NCBI GenBank assembly: GCA_036674765.1
Contig: JARVKI010000020.1
Location: forward strand, 1-64,000
DNA: 64,000 nucleotides
Reading direction: 5' to 3'
Origin: Seiridium cupressi
Taxonomy: Eukaryota; Ascomycota; Sordariomycetes; Amphisphaeriales; Sporocadaceae
The notes below the pieces were generated by a model that saw nothing but the letters and a program-made list of their open reading frames with translations, was not told where the DNA came from and made no database searches. The position numbers and the translations under genes are program-made. Below, piece after piece: positions 13,101-25,567 of this stretch; positions within the stretch are counted from its first letter, which is position 1; each line of letters begins with the position of its first letter.

Positions 13101-14109
13101 TACGGTACTTACATGCATCCATTCCACCCATCCAACACATCCGCAACATACATACATGTCAATCCCCCCGGGGTCGCGCGCACTGACAAAAAACGAATCT
13201 TTCGGCACTCCCCCGAATGACAACGAGGCGGTCAGGCGACGAACAAGCACAGGCCCACCGATATGCACGAAAACATCGAACGATGAGAGCTGCAAGAAGG
13301 CAGCACTATTGAACACCCGCCTGCATCCCGGGTCTTCCGCGCATGAGCATTGAACTTGCGGTCTGGTCACGCAACCCGTTGTAGTGCAGTGCAGCCTATT
13401 CTATAGCTGCTGCTAGATCGTTACCGAGTCACCCCAACCTCGTTTCTTACCCTGCCGAGCTCGCATACTAAACGCGTGGGGTCACACCGGTTCCGCGCCG
13501 CCCAAACCCTTTGCCGCCGTTGCTATCTATGCTCTGCCATGTTCTCGAGCCACTCCCTCTGTTGTTCGGGTCGCTCGAGCAACCATGTATGTCCCTGGTG
13601 CCCCAGGTGCTGCAGGAATTGATCGCGGCTTGGAAGAATCGTCAGGCGACGACAACCTAATATAGCCGTCGACGTTCACTGTTGCATTTGGAACCAAATG
13701 AACCGCAAAGTTGCATATAAACGAACGGAGAAATATCGATTATGCGGAGTGCAGGCCCGCGTCCCGTTCAGTCGAGAATCGCAACGTTTAGGCGACAAGT
13801 GTCATAAAGTAGAATCTCGTCTTCGTTTTCTTTGAAATATATCCCGTCTATGACTGTCTCCCCAGTCCTGATTGCTATGCGCCTTCTGGTTTTGAATTGA
13901 GAAGCGATCGCAACATTTTCGGGTTCGATCCGAATTGGATTATCGAACCGATCCGCTCCGAGAACCGCATCCCCACTGACACGGCGCGGGCCTTTGTGGA
14001 CGCAATTGAAAAGGGAGAGACAGAGAGAGAGAGAAAAGACTCCCAGCTGGCCATTCTCCGAGGTCTAGTTACTTTCCAAAGTCTTTCTGAAACCGGGGCC
14101 CGAAATCGT
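7175..14109. other. Long gene-free stretch upstream of the bZIP and SMP-30 genes
   Basis: About 6.9 kb with no supportable coding exon on either strand. The two flanking genes are transcribed away from it, so it contains both promoters and 5' leaders. Short frames occur throughout, but none shows a domain or a consistent spliced extension. A 9-bp tandem repeat lies at 10557-10588 and a GA-rich stretch in the SMP-30 leader near 14019-14037. Base composition is not strongly A+T-biased, so it does not look like old RIP-mutated repeat DNA. Long regulatory DNA, unannotated ncRNA, or species-specific small genes could all be here. Confidence 0.5.
10557..10588. repeat. 9-bp tandem repeat, 3.5 copies
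   Basis: The unit AGGCTTGCA occurs twice exactly, then once with one change (AGGCTTACA), then a partial copy. It lies in the gene-free stretch and has no evident function. Confidence 0.8.
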
Positions 14110-15195
14110 ATGACTAAGGAGACCAAAGTCAACATGTCGACCAACACCGCCGCGGCACTGCAGGAATGGGAGGTCAAGGAGCCCTACATCAAGCTCCACT
14201 GCGCGCTCGGCGAGGGGCCGTACTACGAGAAGGCGACCAACAGCCTGCGCTTCGTGGACATCATCAAGAAGCGCGTCCACACGGTGGATCTGAGCAAGGG
14301 GCCAGAGTCGCTCACGACGCTCGAGTTCGACACCCCGATTGGCGTCACCGCCGACATCGAGGGCGTGGACCCGCACGAGAGCATCCTGATAGGAGCCAAG
14401 CACGGAATCGCCGTGCTACACCGCAAGACCGGCAAGTACGAGTACATCACCAAGTTCTTTGCCGAGGAGAACGTGCGGATCCGAGGCAATGATGGCGCTA
14501 TTGATCCTCATGGCCGCTTCTGGCTCGGCAGCATGACCGATTTTGGCCAGGGACCGGTGCAGCCCGAAGGTAAGTTGCAGTGAAGCTGCATGTCGATATG
14601 TGTCGGTGCCCACGATGCCCAAACAGCCTACGTCCAAAAAAAAAAAACCATCAAAAGCCACTATCGTGTACGTGCATGACCTCTGCTGATAGACGTGGTA
14701 GGTGCTTTGTGGTTGTTCCATTCCAAGAAGCCCAGCCAGTCCATGAAGGGTCCCGTCTCCATTCCCAACTCCGTGAGCTGGTCTCCGGACAACAAGGTCA
14801 TGTACTTCACGCACTCTTCGTCGAGAGTGATCCACGCCTTTGACTACGCTTCCGAGGACGGCAGCATCTCGAATGAGCGAGTCTTCTTCACCTACGAGGG
14901 GCAAGGCGAGCCCGACGGTCACCGAATTGACGTAGAGGGCAACATGTGGTGTGCCGTGTACGGCGACTCTGTCGTGCTGAAGATCTCGCCCGAGGGCAAA
15001 CTCATCGGTAAGATCCACATGCCGACCAAGAGCATCACCTGTGTTGAGTTTGTCGGCACGGAGCTGTTCATCACGACCGCGGGCTTGGAGGAAGGCCAAG
15101 GCACGCCCGAGCAGGTCGACCTCAGCGGCGCTCTGTTTAGGATCGACGTCGGTGTCAAGGGCTTGGAGCCGTACTTGTTCAAGCTGGCTGCATAG
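14110..15195 (+). CDS. SMP-30/gluconolactonase/LRE-like beta-propeller enzyme
   Basis: Exons 14110-14569 and 14693-15195 give 320 residues (312 if translation starts at the second ATG, 14134). The 123-bp intron has GTAAGT and TAG, and the split codon GAC joins QPE to DVVGALWLFH. Family residues are visible: LGEGPYYE near the N-terminus (metal-binding Glu), IPNSVSWSPD (Asn) and EPDGHRIDVEGNMWCAVYGD (catalytic Asp). SMP-30 proteins are Ca/Zn-dependent lactonases such as gluconolactonase and regucalcin; the substrate here cannot be told. No signal peptide is seen, so it is probably cytosolic. Upstream in-frame codons back to about 13897 lack an ATG. The leader is GA-rich. Confidence 0.88.
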
Positions 15196-16349
15196 GCATT
15201 CGTAGGGCTGTCGGGAGCGAGATATGACTATATACGGAATGAAGTAGTTAAACCTCGCCAACCTTTGGACTATTTCTTGACCAACATGACGAGCTATTGA
15301 TGAACGTGATTTCTCTCACAACTAATTATACAGTGGTCCGGTTTTACGGCGTCGACGGCCTCCCAGTACCTCCGGCTATTTTCAGCGTTTACTCGGGACC
15401 CTGGCGTAGGCAGGGCTGACTTTTTCGGTTCTGACGACACCTTGAGGGGGGCGTGTGATGTAGAAGAAAGCCGTCGAGTTGCTGCGGTGGAATAAGCGAT
15501 CAAAGCCACAGGGCCGGTACATTGATGCTTACCAGCAGCGAAATCCGCGAGCACAAGCGTCTCTGCTATGACTTTTCAGATTGGGCACAACAGCTCGCGA
15601 TGGACTGAATCTCCCTTTGCTACAATGGAAAATGTTTACTCGGTGGCCCTTCCTGGTTGACTGGGTAAAAAGTGAAACGATTATTTGCAAAGATCGCAAC
15701 CTAAGGGTCCGTCAGTTTCATGCGACATCACGTGGCTTCCTCGACGAGGGACAGCGGAACCTTATAGTAGGAATTGTTGCTCTCGACACTCAACTACCCC
15801 AAGTTCTTTTCTTTGTTATGCGCGGCGAACAATCTTATTTTCTTGCTTGTGAAACTGGAGATAAACTCTTGCCTTGTTGCTTGTGCTATAGCTAAGCAGG
15901 AAGGCGACCAAGCGTCTTCGGAAGCGATGCTGTTGGTGGAAGTGTCTTACAAGCGTCTGGCCAGGCAAAATCAACCGCTCTTCAAGAAGCCAGACCACCG
16001 TGGTATTGAGTTTCTTAAGATATGAGAGTCTGCTGGGCCACCTGAAATGTATCCCAAAGGGACCTTGAAGCGCCCTGGTTGATTTACCGGCTTCATTAGC
16101 TTCTAACCATGTAGCATCGCAGTCTTTGACCGGATGTCCATTTGAACCTTCACAACTTCATGGCGGGAAATCAAATCTAAGCGCATCAAAACTCTTTCAA
16201 GGGCAACTTCGCCAGTCACTAGTGCTAAATCAGGAATTCTTTCTTGTCGTCATGATAGTGAAACGTCCTAATCAAACTGTCCTTGTGCATTCTCTTTGCA
16301 ACGGATGCAACTGGTCGACGGTGACATAACTTTGGGAACCGAGCACACT
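15196..16349. other. Convergent intergenic region
   Basis: Lies between the 3' ends of the SMP-30 gene and the permease. I see no conserved coding signal; only short unrelated frames occur. Confidence 0.5.
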
Positions 16350-18170
16350 CTACAGGGCATATCTGAAGCCAGGGTTGAAGACGAGTAGCCCACCGGGACC
16401 CTTCTGGACGATCTCATCACGAGCCTTCGGATCGTCGTTCTCCACGTTGGCGTCTGTCTCCAAAGCATCCAGCTTGCGATTTTCCCTCACCAAGCAGAAG
16501 CGGAGTACAGTCGCACAGCAGATTGACGCAAATACAAACACAGTGTTCGCTGTCATGGCGGGCAGATATCGTGGACCGGTAGAACTGTTGTACATATAGG
16601 GCGAGTAGATCTGAGCAAAGTTGCCAACCATGTTGGTGAATGCGAACGCAGCTGCACGCTTCTCCAGGGGCCGTGGGAGCTATACGAATATTGATTAAGT
16701 CAAAGTTCACATCGGAGTAGGAGGGATTCCTTACAGTAGACGATATCCACGCATAAGTGACGTTGAAACTACCACTAGAACGCTTTGAGGTCAGCCATCT
16801 ACCTTCTGATTTAGTTGGTAGGCTTCCATGCGCTGGATCTCGGGTTAAAAGGAGAGGGGCCACTCACTACACTCCGCCGAGCATCAAGAACAACGAGAAA
16901 TACCTCGGCGCCAACGTCGTTGTCGATGCTGCAATGATATAGCCCACCATCCCAACTGCCAAAGGGATCACTAGATGCAAATAGCGTTCTGAGAACCTAT
17001 CACTCGAAATGGAGATAGCCATGGCCGCAATGGTAGCGAATACGTACGGCGGTGCCACCATGAGCAGCGACTGCACAGACGAGAACTTGAATGTTGCGAC
17101 CAGAGTTGGAATGAACGACGTGACCGCGGCTGCAGTCGTCTTGGTGATGACAATGGTGGCAAGCAACCAGACTTTATAGTCGGCCACTGCAAGCTTGACG
17201 CCGTGCAGAATTGGTCCGCGTTCCTCGTCTTGACTTCCACTGTGCTTGTTCAACCGGTGCGTCGCAATGGCTCTCTCCTGGTCCGATAGCCATCTGGTGG
17301 TCGTGGGGAAGTCCGGGAGGAGGAAAATGGACAGCAGAGAGAGGAAAACCGTTACGGAGCCCTCGAGGATGAACAGCCATTGCCACGCGTAAAGGCCGTG
17401 GACGCCATCGAGACCGTACTGTACACCGGCGCCGACTAGGCCACCGAAACCTCCACTGAGTAGACTCCCGGTGTACAGGACGGCTGTCCGTGTGGCGAGC
17501 TCCTTCGGGGTGTACCAGGAGGACAAGAGGAAGAGAGCACCCGGGAAGAATGGAGCTTCAAGAAAGCCGAGGAAGAAACGACAGACGACCAATCCACGGA
17601 AGTCCTTGACAGCGGCTGTGCATGCAGACACAGCGCCCCTATTCTGCGGTGAGCACGGCATTGATTGGTGTTTCCTGGCTGGGCTTGCAATGCACCGAAT
17701 ACGTACCATAGAGTCATGCAGACAGGGAGATAGATACTCGGCCGCACACGAGTGAGTAGCATATTGGACGGGATCTGCAGAGCGATATAGCCAGCGAACA
17801 GCACGGATATTGCCACGTTGTAGTCGTCCTCTTCTAGGCCTAGATCTTCCTCGATGCCTTGAACGCGAGCATTTGGGAGTGCTTGGCGATCAAGATAGCT
17901 GTATGGTTGTTGACTGTCAGTAACTAATTGGGTCGTTGGATATGGGGCCAAGGGAACTCCCTACTTCAGGACAATCATGACGACCAAGACGGGCATGAGC
18001 CTCCAATCGATCCTTCGCACAAGCTTCTTCTCCAAGGCCTTGTATGCATCCGGGTCGTTGGGCAGCAGTCTGGGCAAGACGTCTCGGGCGCCTGTCTCCG
18101 CTTCATGATCCAAGCTAGTAGGTTGGACATCCTCTGCTTGGAGGGTTTGCGCCTCGCTCTGCGAAGTCAT
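16350..18170 (-). CDS. MFS permease, Dal5/allantoate (anion:cation symporter) type
   Basis: Five exons on the minus strand: 18170-17965, 17898-17707, 17638-16868, 16774-16735 and 16679-16350, giving 512 residues. All junctions are GT-AG and keep frame; introns are 54-93 bp and exon 4 is only 40 nt. Family marks: the LNYLDRQALPNA first-helix motif (Dal5 group), an MFS loop around RVRPSIYLPVCMTLWGAV, and VCRFFLGFLEAPFFPGALF. About twelve hydrophobic segments alternate with short loops, and the tail is charged. Members import allantoate, nicotinate, biotin precursors and other organic anions through the plasma membrane. The substrate here is not deducible. A uricase lies 18 kb away, but no link can be claimed. 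Confidence 0.9.
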
Positions 18171-19247
18171 CGTGACGCTGGCGATAGCCGGTACCGCACT
18201 AGAGGACTCTTACAGAAGAGCAGAGTCTGCAAGAAACAGTGAGCGATGGGCTGACTTTTATGTTTGCTGCATATGTCAGCAACTTGGCTTAAATGCAGAG
18301 GCAGGGTACCATGGACCTGGTCTGTCGTGCCCCATCTGCAGCAACCAGGTCCAAGGTAAGCACATAGTATCCTATCGAACTGGCATTGAATTGGGACGGC
18401 TGTACCAGTGTGTCTGGCTACTTGGTAAGCCACGAGGGGTAACGGGCACCACCATAATCTAGCACCGGTACACCAGTGATACCTAGTTGGGGGTTATTCC
18501 AGGTACAAAACCACAAATCTGGTTGGCTCGTATGGTAGAAACTGCCATGTACCGCACTAACTAAGATACACCTCGCAATTCGACGCCAGTCAATGGGATA
18601 AGGGCTTTGCAAGACTGCGAATTTCGCAGGCCCTTTTGCCGTGCAATTCCCGCAAGATCATGGAAGATCCATCTTGCTGTCCTGCGTTTGACTGGCTCAC
18701 AGCTACCTCGGGATCCATGATATGCGGAGAAACAGTCCATGTTCTGCAAGTCGGGGATGCTCCACCCCCACCAAACATGGGGTAACAGATATAACTGCCA
18801 GTACCAAAATTACCACCAGTACGGCGTGCGGGTGGAATTAGTAGCGCTTCGAACCAATCCACTCCCGTACCAGTACAGCTCGAAATTCATACGGGGGGAA
18901 ATGCAGCTTAGTTCAGATGCGAACCAGTACAGCTTGCGGGCCACGGCCTGATCCTCTTTTTGATTGGCGACTTCCTGCAAAGCCTATTCATCGTCACAGT
19001 ACAAGTAAAGCCGTTGAATATCTCATTGTCAGATATCTAATAGGTCACTTGGCTTCGGGAAGATCCCGCGTATTTACAGTGTGTCATTTCTCCGGGTACA
19101 AAACGCAAATTGTATACCCGTTCCGTCGATCGGTAAGCAAGCTTGACCCTCGATCTTGGCCCAGCCAAGGTAGGCATTGAGTAATCATGCTGCACTTAAG
19201 TTGCCTATTCGGCGTTTCTAGATTCCACCGGCGGTGTTACGCGATAG
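18171..19247. other. Intergenic region between permease and P450 fragment
   Basis: Contains the permease promoter. The stretch where the missing P450 N-terminus would be expected shows no membrane anchor or proline hinge in any frame. Several copies of CCAGTAC/GTACCAG-like words cluster at about 18800-18940. Confidence 0.5.
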
Positions 19248-20977
19248 ATTCACAACTCGCATTTCAGCGCCAAGGCATCGCCGGCAGCGAAGCCGATGCA
19301 GGAGAATGAGTCGGCGGTGCTGATTAAGGATTTGTTGGAGAATAAGGCGGATGATGGGATTTTGGACCGTAAACATAAGATTTTGAGAAGGTAAGAGTAC
19401 TGAGGGATGGAGATTGGTAGGGGCGATAGAGGTGGAAGGGTGCTGATGGGTTTTATAGGCATATGGCGTCTACGATGTTTCAGATGGCGTATGGACGGAG
19501 GGTTACGTCTGTGGACGATCCGTTGGTTATGGAGCATGATGAAATTGAGGAGTGTAAGTGCCTGATTCTTCCGCATAAGTATCAATTACGGACTCAACCT
19601 CCGAGTATGGACTAAGTTATTATCAGGGTCCCGGGCCGCTTCTTCCTCGAGAGTGTAAGTTCTAGCAGCGATAAACTTTGATCCAGAAATTAGAACTAAC
19701 CACCAAAACAATCAGTGGCCTCAACTACTATGGCTCCCAGCAAGCAGCGCTTCTCCCTCGCCATGGCAAAAGTTCCACTAAAACCCCTCCGGAAACCCCT
19801 GCAGTGGTTCAGCTGGGAACCCGAGAGACGCCGAGACACCAATACAAGACTCTACATGACCGTAATGAACGACGTCAAGAAGCGAATGGAAGAGGGCACG
19901 CAAGTCCCATGCACAACACAATGGGCTCTCGAACGACAAAAGGAATTGGGCTTCGATGACCTGGAACTGTCTTATGCGCTGTCTTCCCCGTGGGCTGCTG
20001 GCATTGGAACTGTGTCTACTGCGATTGAGATTGCTATCCGTATGTTTAGCCCCTCGATGATTTTATGATGCCTTTCATTTTTCATTTTTCATTTTCCAGG
20101 GAGCGTGGACCTCTGACCGTGTTATGTAGTCGCCATCTTGCACTATCCAGAAGCCTACGCGAAAGTCAACGAGGAAATGGACAGAGTGGTAGGACGAGAC
20201 CGCATGCCTACTTTTGCAGACCAGCAAAACCTGCCTTATCTAGGCGCTTTCATCAAGGAGACTATGAGGTATATCTCCCTATCCCATATGCCCGTAAAGT
20301 AATGGTCTGACGTGCATTTTGATGCAGATGGCGCCTCGTGACACCAACAGTCATTGCGCACTCTTCGATCCAGGATTATACGTATAAGGGCATGTTTATT
20401 CCGAAGGACACGGCGATTTATCCTAATGGCACGTGAGTCCTCCCTGAACCCCATATCACAAGTTCATCCATCCGTCCAGTGATTAACAAATAATGAACCC
20501 TCGTAGGATGATGATGAGAGATCCAGCGGTATTCCCCGATGGCGACGCGTTCAAGCCGGAGAGATTCCTGAATGTCACCGATCCAAGGCTGCAGACGTAC
20601 AAGTTCGGCGTGTCTGGGTTTGGGAGAAGAATTTGTCCGGGGATGTATGTTGCGCTGCAGTCGCTGTATATTGCTATGGCGCGGTAAGTGGAGCCTTCCT
20701 TCCTCCCTCATCCCCTCTTTCCACTGCCTTTAATTTCAAACCCGACTTCCCACCGACGCCGCCAAACAGCATGCTCTGGGCATTCGAAGTCCTCCCCGTC
20801 ATCGAAAACGGCAAGCCCTACATACCCGACGCCGATGACTTCAGCTACGGTCTCGTCAGCTACCCCGCGGCGCTGAAATACAGACTTGTTGCGCGGAGTG
20901 AGAAGCACAGGGAGATTGCTATGAGAGAGGCGGAGCGGGCGGGAGAGAGGATGGCGGGGTTGCCGGGGTCGTATTGA
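19248..20977 (+). pseudogene. 5'-truncated cytochrome P450
   Basis: Eight exon-like blocks (19248-19390, 19459-19553, 19617-19652, 19716-20039, 20130-20268, 20328-20432, 20507-20683, 20770-20977) can be joined at GT-AG sites into one open frame of 408 codons. P450 landmarks are intact: the I-helix-like PWAAGIGTVST, the ExxR helix in LGAFIKETMRWR, and the heme loop FGVSGFGRRICPG with its cysteine. The fit to microsomal multifunctional P450s starts at about the B-C region, so roughly 100 N-terminal residues, including the membrane anchor, are absent, and no ATG leads in. The blocks at 19617-19652 and the start of 19716 are the least certain. It is either a decayed gene missing its 5' part or one with an undetected distant exon. 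Confidence 0.65.
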
Positions 20978-21646
20978 GAGAGAAAGGGAAAGGAGAGAGA
21001 GGAGAGAATAAATTGAATGGCTAAATTCAACATTTGGTCAGCCCCTTCGTGTCGATGCGGATCGAAGGGGAGAGGGGGAGAATATTGTTTAGGAATCTGC
21101 ACAGAGCGGAAAATAAATATTCTATTAAATAAATAAATACTATTTCGAGATAGATTCTGAACATACTACTTTAACGGAGGATGTCTTGGTTTAGACGTAT
21201 TATAATACTGTTATCGATGTGTATATATAAAGCTCTTTTGACCGGTAAGCACTGTGGGGGAAACGGGCGTAATGCAACGTCGGCAATTGCTTTGGCTTGT
21301 ATGATAAAGTCAGTCAGTCCACTGTTCGTGGCTCTAGAGCCGCCGTGTTTCACTGCTCAGTCCGGACAGAATGCAGATCGCAGATTGATCATCGTGCATA
21401 TCGATTAACTGTGCATGCCTGGTCGTAGCAGACTCACACCGGTTGATTTCGTGTTTCTGGGTGTACTATAGTACAGCAGACTAGCCTGCATCCGGACTGG
21501 GTATCCCTACTTGTAGCATTATATAGCACCAACTTTGACATGCTGCGCTCTTTTTTGCACCTACATCACCCACTACTCTCTCCCCGCCCCCCTGCTCCGG
21601 TGCCTTTTGTCGCTCTCCGTAGCCTTGCAAAGAAAAAAATTCCCAT
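20978..21646. other. Intergenic region, P450 to YPP1
   Basis: Convergent 3' flanks. Includes an AAATAAATAAATA run near 21120-21140. No gene seen. Confidence 0.5.
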
Positions 21647-24600
21647 TTAGAGCACGTATCCACCTGCACCGACACAGTTCCATTCCCGAACGCCTAACCC
21701 TTCCTCTAGCTCGACACACCACCAAAGCGCTTCCTTGGCCTTGTCAGGCTGACCGCTCTCCTCGTGAGCTCTGGCTAAGGCAAACCAGGCATCCGAATAG
21801 TTCCAACCGGTGCCGAGCTTCGTGAGGCCGGACAGCAGGCCGTAAGCACGGTCTCTGGCTGTAAGTCGGTCAAGGAGTGGCAGCGATCTGGCCTTGTACG
21901 GCGCAGGCAGCTCCTCGATTGCCATCGGTTTAGCTGGCTGCTGTGCAGGGAGTGGTCCTCTCGCGGATGACTGCGACGCAGATAGATTCGCACCCTCCCC
22001 GCCAAGGCCCAGTGGCCCCGAAGGCAGAGCAGGACATGCAAGTGTGGATCGTGGCCGCAACACATTGGAGTTGGAGCCAGGCATGATGCTGTTGATGTGA
22101 ATGGGTTCACCATCAGGTCCTGCCATTCCAGGAACAGCTGGAGTGGGAAGGAGAACCTCGGTGTAGATGTCCAAGAGTATATTCGATAGCCCTACAATGG
22201 CGGCCGGATGGTTCGAGAAATGCATCAAAGCTTCCTCAAACTCAGCTCGGCCCTTGTATGGTGTATCTTCGGCCACTGAGAGGTAACCCATCTGATTCTA
22301 TATTAGCGAAATGTTTCAACGCACAATAGTGGAAAGGACACCTACCTCGGAATGGACATCGGCCCATAGCTCCTCGATGCTCTTCTTTCCGCCCCAACCA
22401 GGGTGGTTAATCGCTACAGAGCCCGATGTGTCTTTGGCGATATCCGCTTCCATGGCTCCAACTAGTTTTTTAGCCTCATCGATAGCTCCGTGTGCATCTC
22501 TGTATATCTGTGCCCGTCGGTAAAAAGCAGCAATCATCAGCCAAACCTTGACGAGGATGGTCTGTCGCTGCCGCTTGATCTGCTCCTCGGGAAACTGGAG
22601 TATTGGCAGTGAGTTGGGCGACGATAGCGAATCGACAGTAAACGGTTCAGGGGTTGTTCCTCTAATAGAGGAGGTCGTCGAGTCAAACCTAAGAAGTCCT
22701 CTTCCTTTCGAGAAGGACTGCTGACTAGAGATATGATTCTTTGTGCTCCATGCGAAAAAGTCAGGCCGATCATTGGCTGCCGAGTCCCCCAGCGGCGTAA
22801 AGTAAGCATCCCCATCTGTGATAGTCGGCTGATGAACCGGCTGACGCGGAGCTCCACTGTTGCTTCCTGTCCGGCGTGGTGTTCCGCTGCTGCTTGCCCT
22901 TCGTCGTTGGTGGCTACTGCTATCCCGCTTTTTCAGACTGTTGCCTCTTTTGACCGAATCACTTCTTTTTGCCGACTCGCTCCTACGTCCACGTACGCTC
23001 CCCGCTGATTTTCTGGAGCGCGAATCTGACAGATCGGTATTGTCTCTAGTGATCTGGATGGTCGGGGCCGTAGTGGCCGTAGTTGTAGTGGTCTGAGCAG
23101 TCTGGGGTCGTTCAGGCGACTCCGGCTTTTCCTCCTCTACTGTATCCGACTCTTTCAGAGTACTTGGTTCTCTCAGCTTACTGGCAGCCCTACCCCGGCC
23201 GAATATGCTACCTCGGAAACTTCGGAGAGTTCCAGCTGAGCTTTTTGGCGCCGCAGCGAGAGATTGTTGGGTGGTGGCTGGAGGATTTGGCTGGAGACTG
23301 CCGAATAACCTCGTGTACAGGACAAGTAACTCATGACTTGCATTGACCGCGATTTCGGGGCCCTCGAGGAGTTCTATGAGTGCTAGCTGGGTCATTTTAA
23401 CCTCGATGATGCTCTCTTTTTCGACATCATCCATCTCATCGACAAGCGCGGCTGACTGAGAGAAACCATCCTTGGCCTCTGCCTCGTTCAGATGGTCGCT
23501 TCGGAACTGGCCCTGTAGTCCCTGGGTTCCAAACAGTACTGTCGGGTCGTCAAACTGCTCGAAGGCACCCTCACAAGCTCGCGCGGCCATGACGTAGTCC
23601 TGCCGCGCGCTGAGCAGCAATGCGAGTAGATGCCACAACGGAATGAGGGAGCGCTCGCGCCAGTAGGTTCCGGCAGCTACATTCTGTTCTGCCGTCTTTT
23701 TATTAGACATTAGTGCAGCCTTGACAATATCTATGGCCGCAGATAGTTCTCTCTGTTCTGCAAGTAGAAGCCCAAGGGCGAAAAGGGTCCTGACATCAGT
23801 CGGATTCCCGGTGTCTGGAGATAATGACTTCTGGAAGCTCCGGATGGCCTTTGCTTGAATTTCGGTCCGGGAAGCTGCATCAAAGGTCATCCTGGCCCAT
23901 TGAGCTTGCGACACACCAATTGCCTGCCATGCTAGAGCGTTGATACTCGCTGGTATTCGTGGATGCAGAACAACGCCATTCGCATTTTCCTCGGGCAGTG
24001 AGGTGATGTTTTCGTCTGCATTTGGTATGGGTGCCGGTAACTTCTGCAGCATGTGTTCCAGTTCAGAACCAAGGCTGTACGCTGTCTCCGCCTCATCTTG
24101 GAAGCCATACTTGCACAAGGCCGTGATTGCTGTAGAAACGGTTTCAAGCACCGTTGCGTCGTCATCAAGACTGGGTTCAGGGTGTCCAGTTTTGTCGATG
24201 CGAGCCTTGCCCTTCTTGACAATCTCGAGATATGAGTTGAATGCCTTGAAGGCCAGATCAAACTCAGCGACCGCAAGGTGAAGGGTGAAGAGGTGGCGCA
24301 AAATCGCAGTCGAGTGGAAAGTCTTGGTGGCCGCACGGTATAGGATCTCGAGCACGCCGCGACTAATACCTTCCTTACCGCCCTGACCGAGATCGTGTTC
24401 TTGCCAGTTCCGACCGCTCATGAAAGTCCAGTTCTTCATCACAAGACCCACAAAGGTTTCGATCTCTTCCCGGTCCTCGTCTGCGCGAGGGAACGAGGTC
24501 TCGCTGAGCAGTAATGATTCGTAGGCGGCTTCAACTTTCTTCAACTCTATCCGCAGTTGATTCCTTGCAGAGCCCTCATTTACGACACCAGGTACATGAG

Positions 24601-25567
24601 CGGCTGGGAAAGGAAGGCCTTGCTCCAGAATGGCCGAAAGCGCAGTGTAATATTCGCTCCATATTCTCCTTCTCGGGACTGCGCCTCTGAAGCCATGCCC
24701 ACCAACTAGGGGCGCGCCTTGATTCTTGTTATTCTCCCAGTATCGTGCCCATGAGCGGAATGCTGCTAGAACATTGGGATCCTCCAAAGTCTTCTCACCC
24801 CTCTCCAAAGCCTGCGCCTGCAGCATGCAGAACTCTGTCAAGAATAGTTCGGCCCAGAACTGCAGCTGCTTCCGTCCTCGTTGCCCAGTCCATACGGCAG
24901 ACAAGGACGCGAGGGCGCCTTCGAAGACGGCAAGGGCCTGGACGCGTTGGTCCTCCCTCGAGAGGCAATTCGCCTTAAGATATGCCGCTTTCAGAGTACA
25001 CACTCGGGTCCATTCCGAAACCTCTTCCGGGTCTTGTTCCAACACACTAGGCAGGCGTACAACGGCAATACTGTATTCGCCCACGGCCCAATGCAGCCAG
25101 CCGACGCAGACCTGGGCCTGGTATTTGTCCTCTTGGAAGGTGTGCTCACTGTCGATTGCATCGAGGAGCTTGGGCAATATGTCGGTGATCTCCAGGTCCT
25201 TCTGGGAGACTGCGGTAGCGGGGCGTGCCGTTTGTTTTAGCTGGGCCTTGGTGATGGCATGTTCAGTCTCGGCGGTAGTCGCGAGACCTGCATTGGCTTG
25301 GAGTTAGACATCAAATAGACGACGCGCTGGGCTGGGGGAGGACGGGTCGCACATTGTCTATTAGGCGCATGCTTGCGAATCTTGCGCACTGTCTCGGGCA
25401 CAGCATCCCAATTGTCTTCGCAGCGACAATTGTCTAGTTGTTGCAGGTATATCTCGGCCTTGGTTGGTTTCTGGGAAACAGGATTGTATATTAGCCATTG
25501 ACGGACGGTATTTGGCTGAGGTCGCTTGGGCCAGGGGCGGTTTGTATTTGGGGGAACCTACCGTCAT
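21647..25567 (-). CDS. YPP1: YPP1/TTC7-like TPR protein of the plasma-membrane PI4-kinase complex
   Basis: Minus-strand exons 25567-25562, 25470-25353, 25287-22346 and 22291-21647 give 1236 residues. The first coding exon is only 6 nt (ATG ACG before GTAGGT). It joins KPTKAEIYLQQLDNCRCED, then the split Cys codon gives NRQCLATTAETEHA, matching the usual Ypp1 start in length and charge. The body is helical TPR-like repeats with a Ser/Arg-rich low-complexity insert in the middle (around RSRKSAGSVRGRRSESAKR). The C-terminal TPR block ends KEALWWCVELEEG...GAGGYVL, characteristic of the family. Known role: Ypp1/TTC7 with Efr3 anchors the Stt4 PI4-kinase at the plasma membrane; fungal annotations also call it a cargo-transport protein. 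It is divergent from RIX1 across 799 bp. Confidence 0.88.

Noticed and set aside
13905..13960. B-box-like GGTTCGATCC suggesting a tRNA
   Set aside because: No A-box, acceptor stem or cloverleaf could be fitted upstream.
14416..15261. 281-codon minus-strand frame opposite the SMP-30 gene
   Set aside because: It mirrors a real, spliced plus-strand gene with clear family residues. Its own reading shows no domain.
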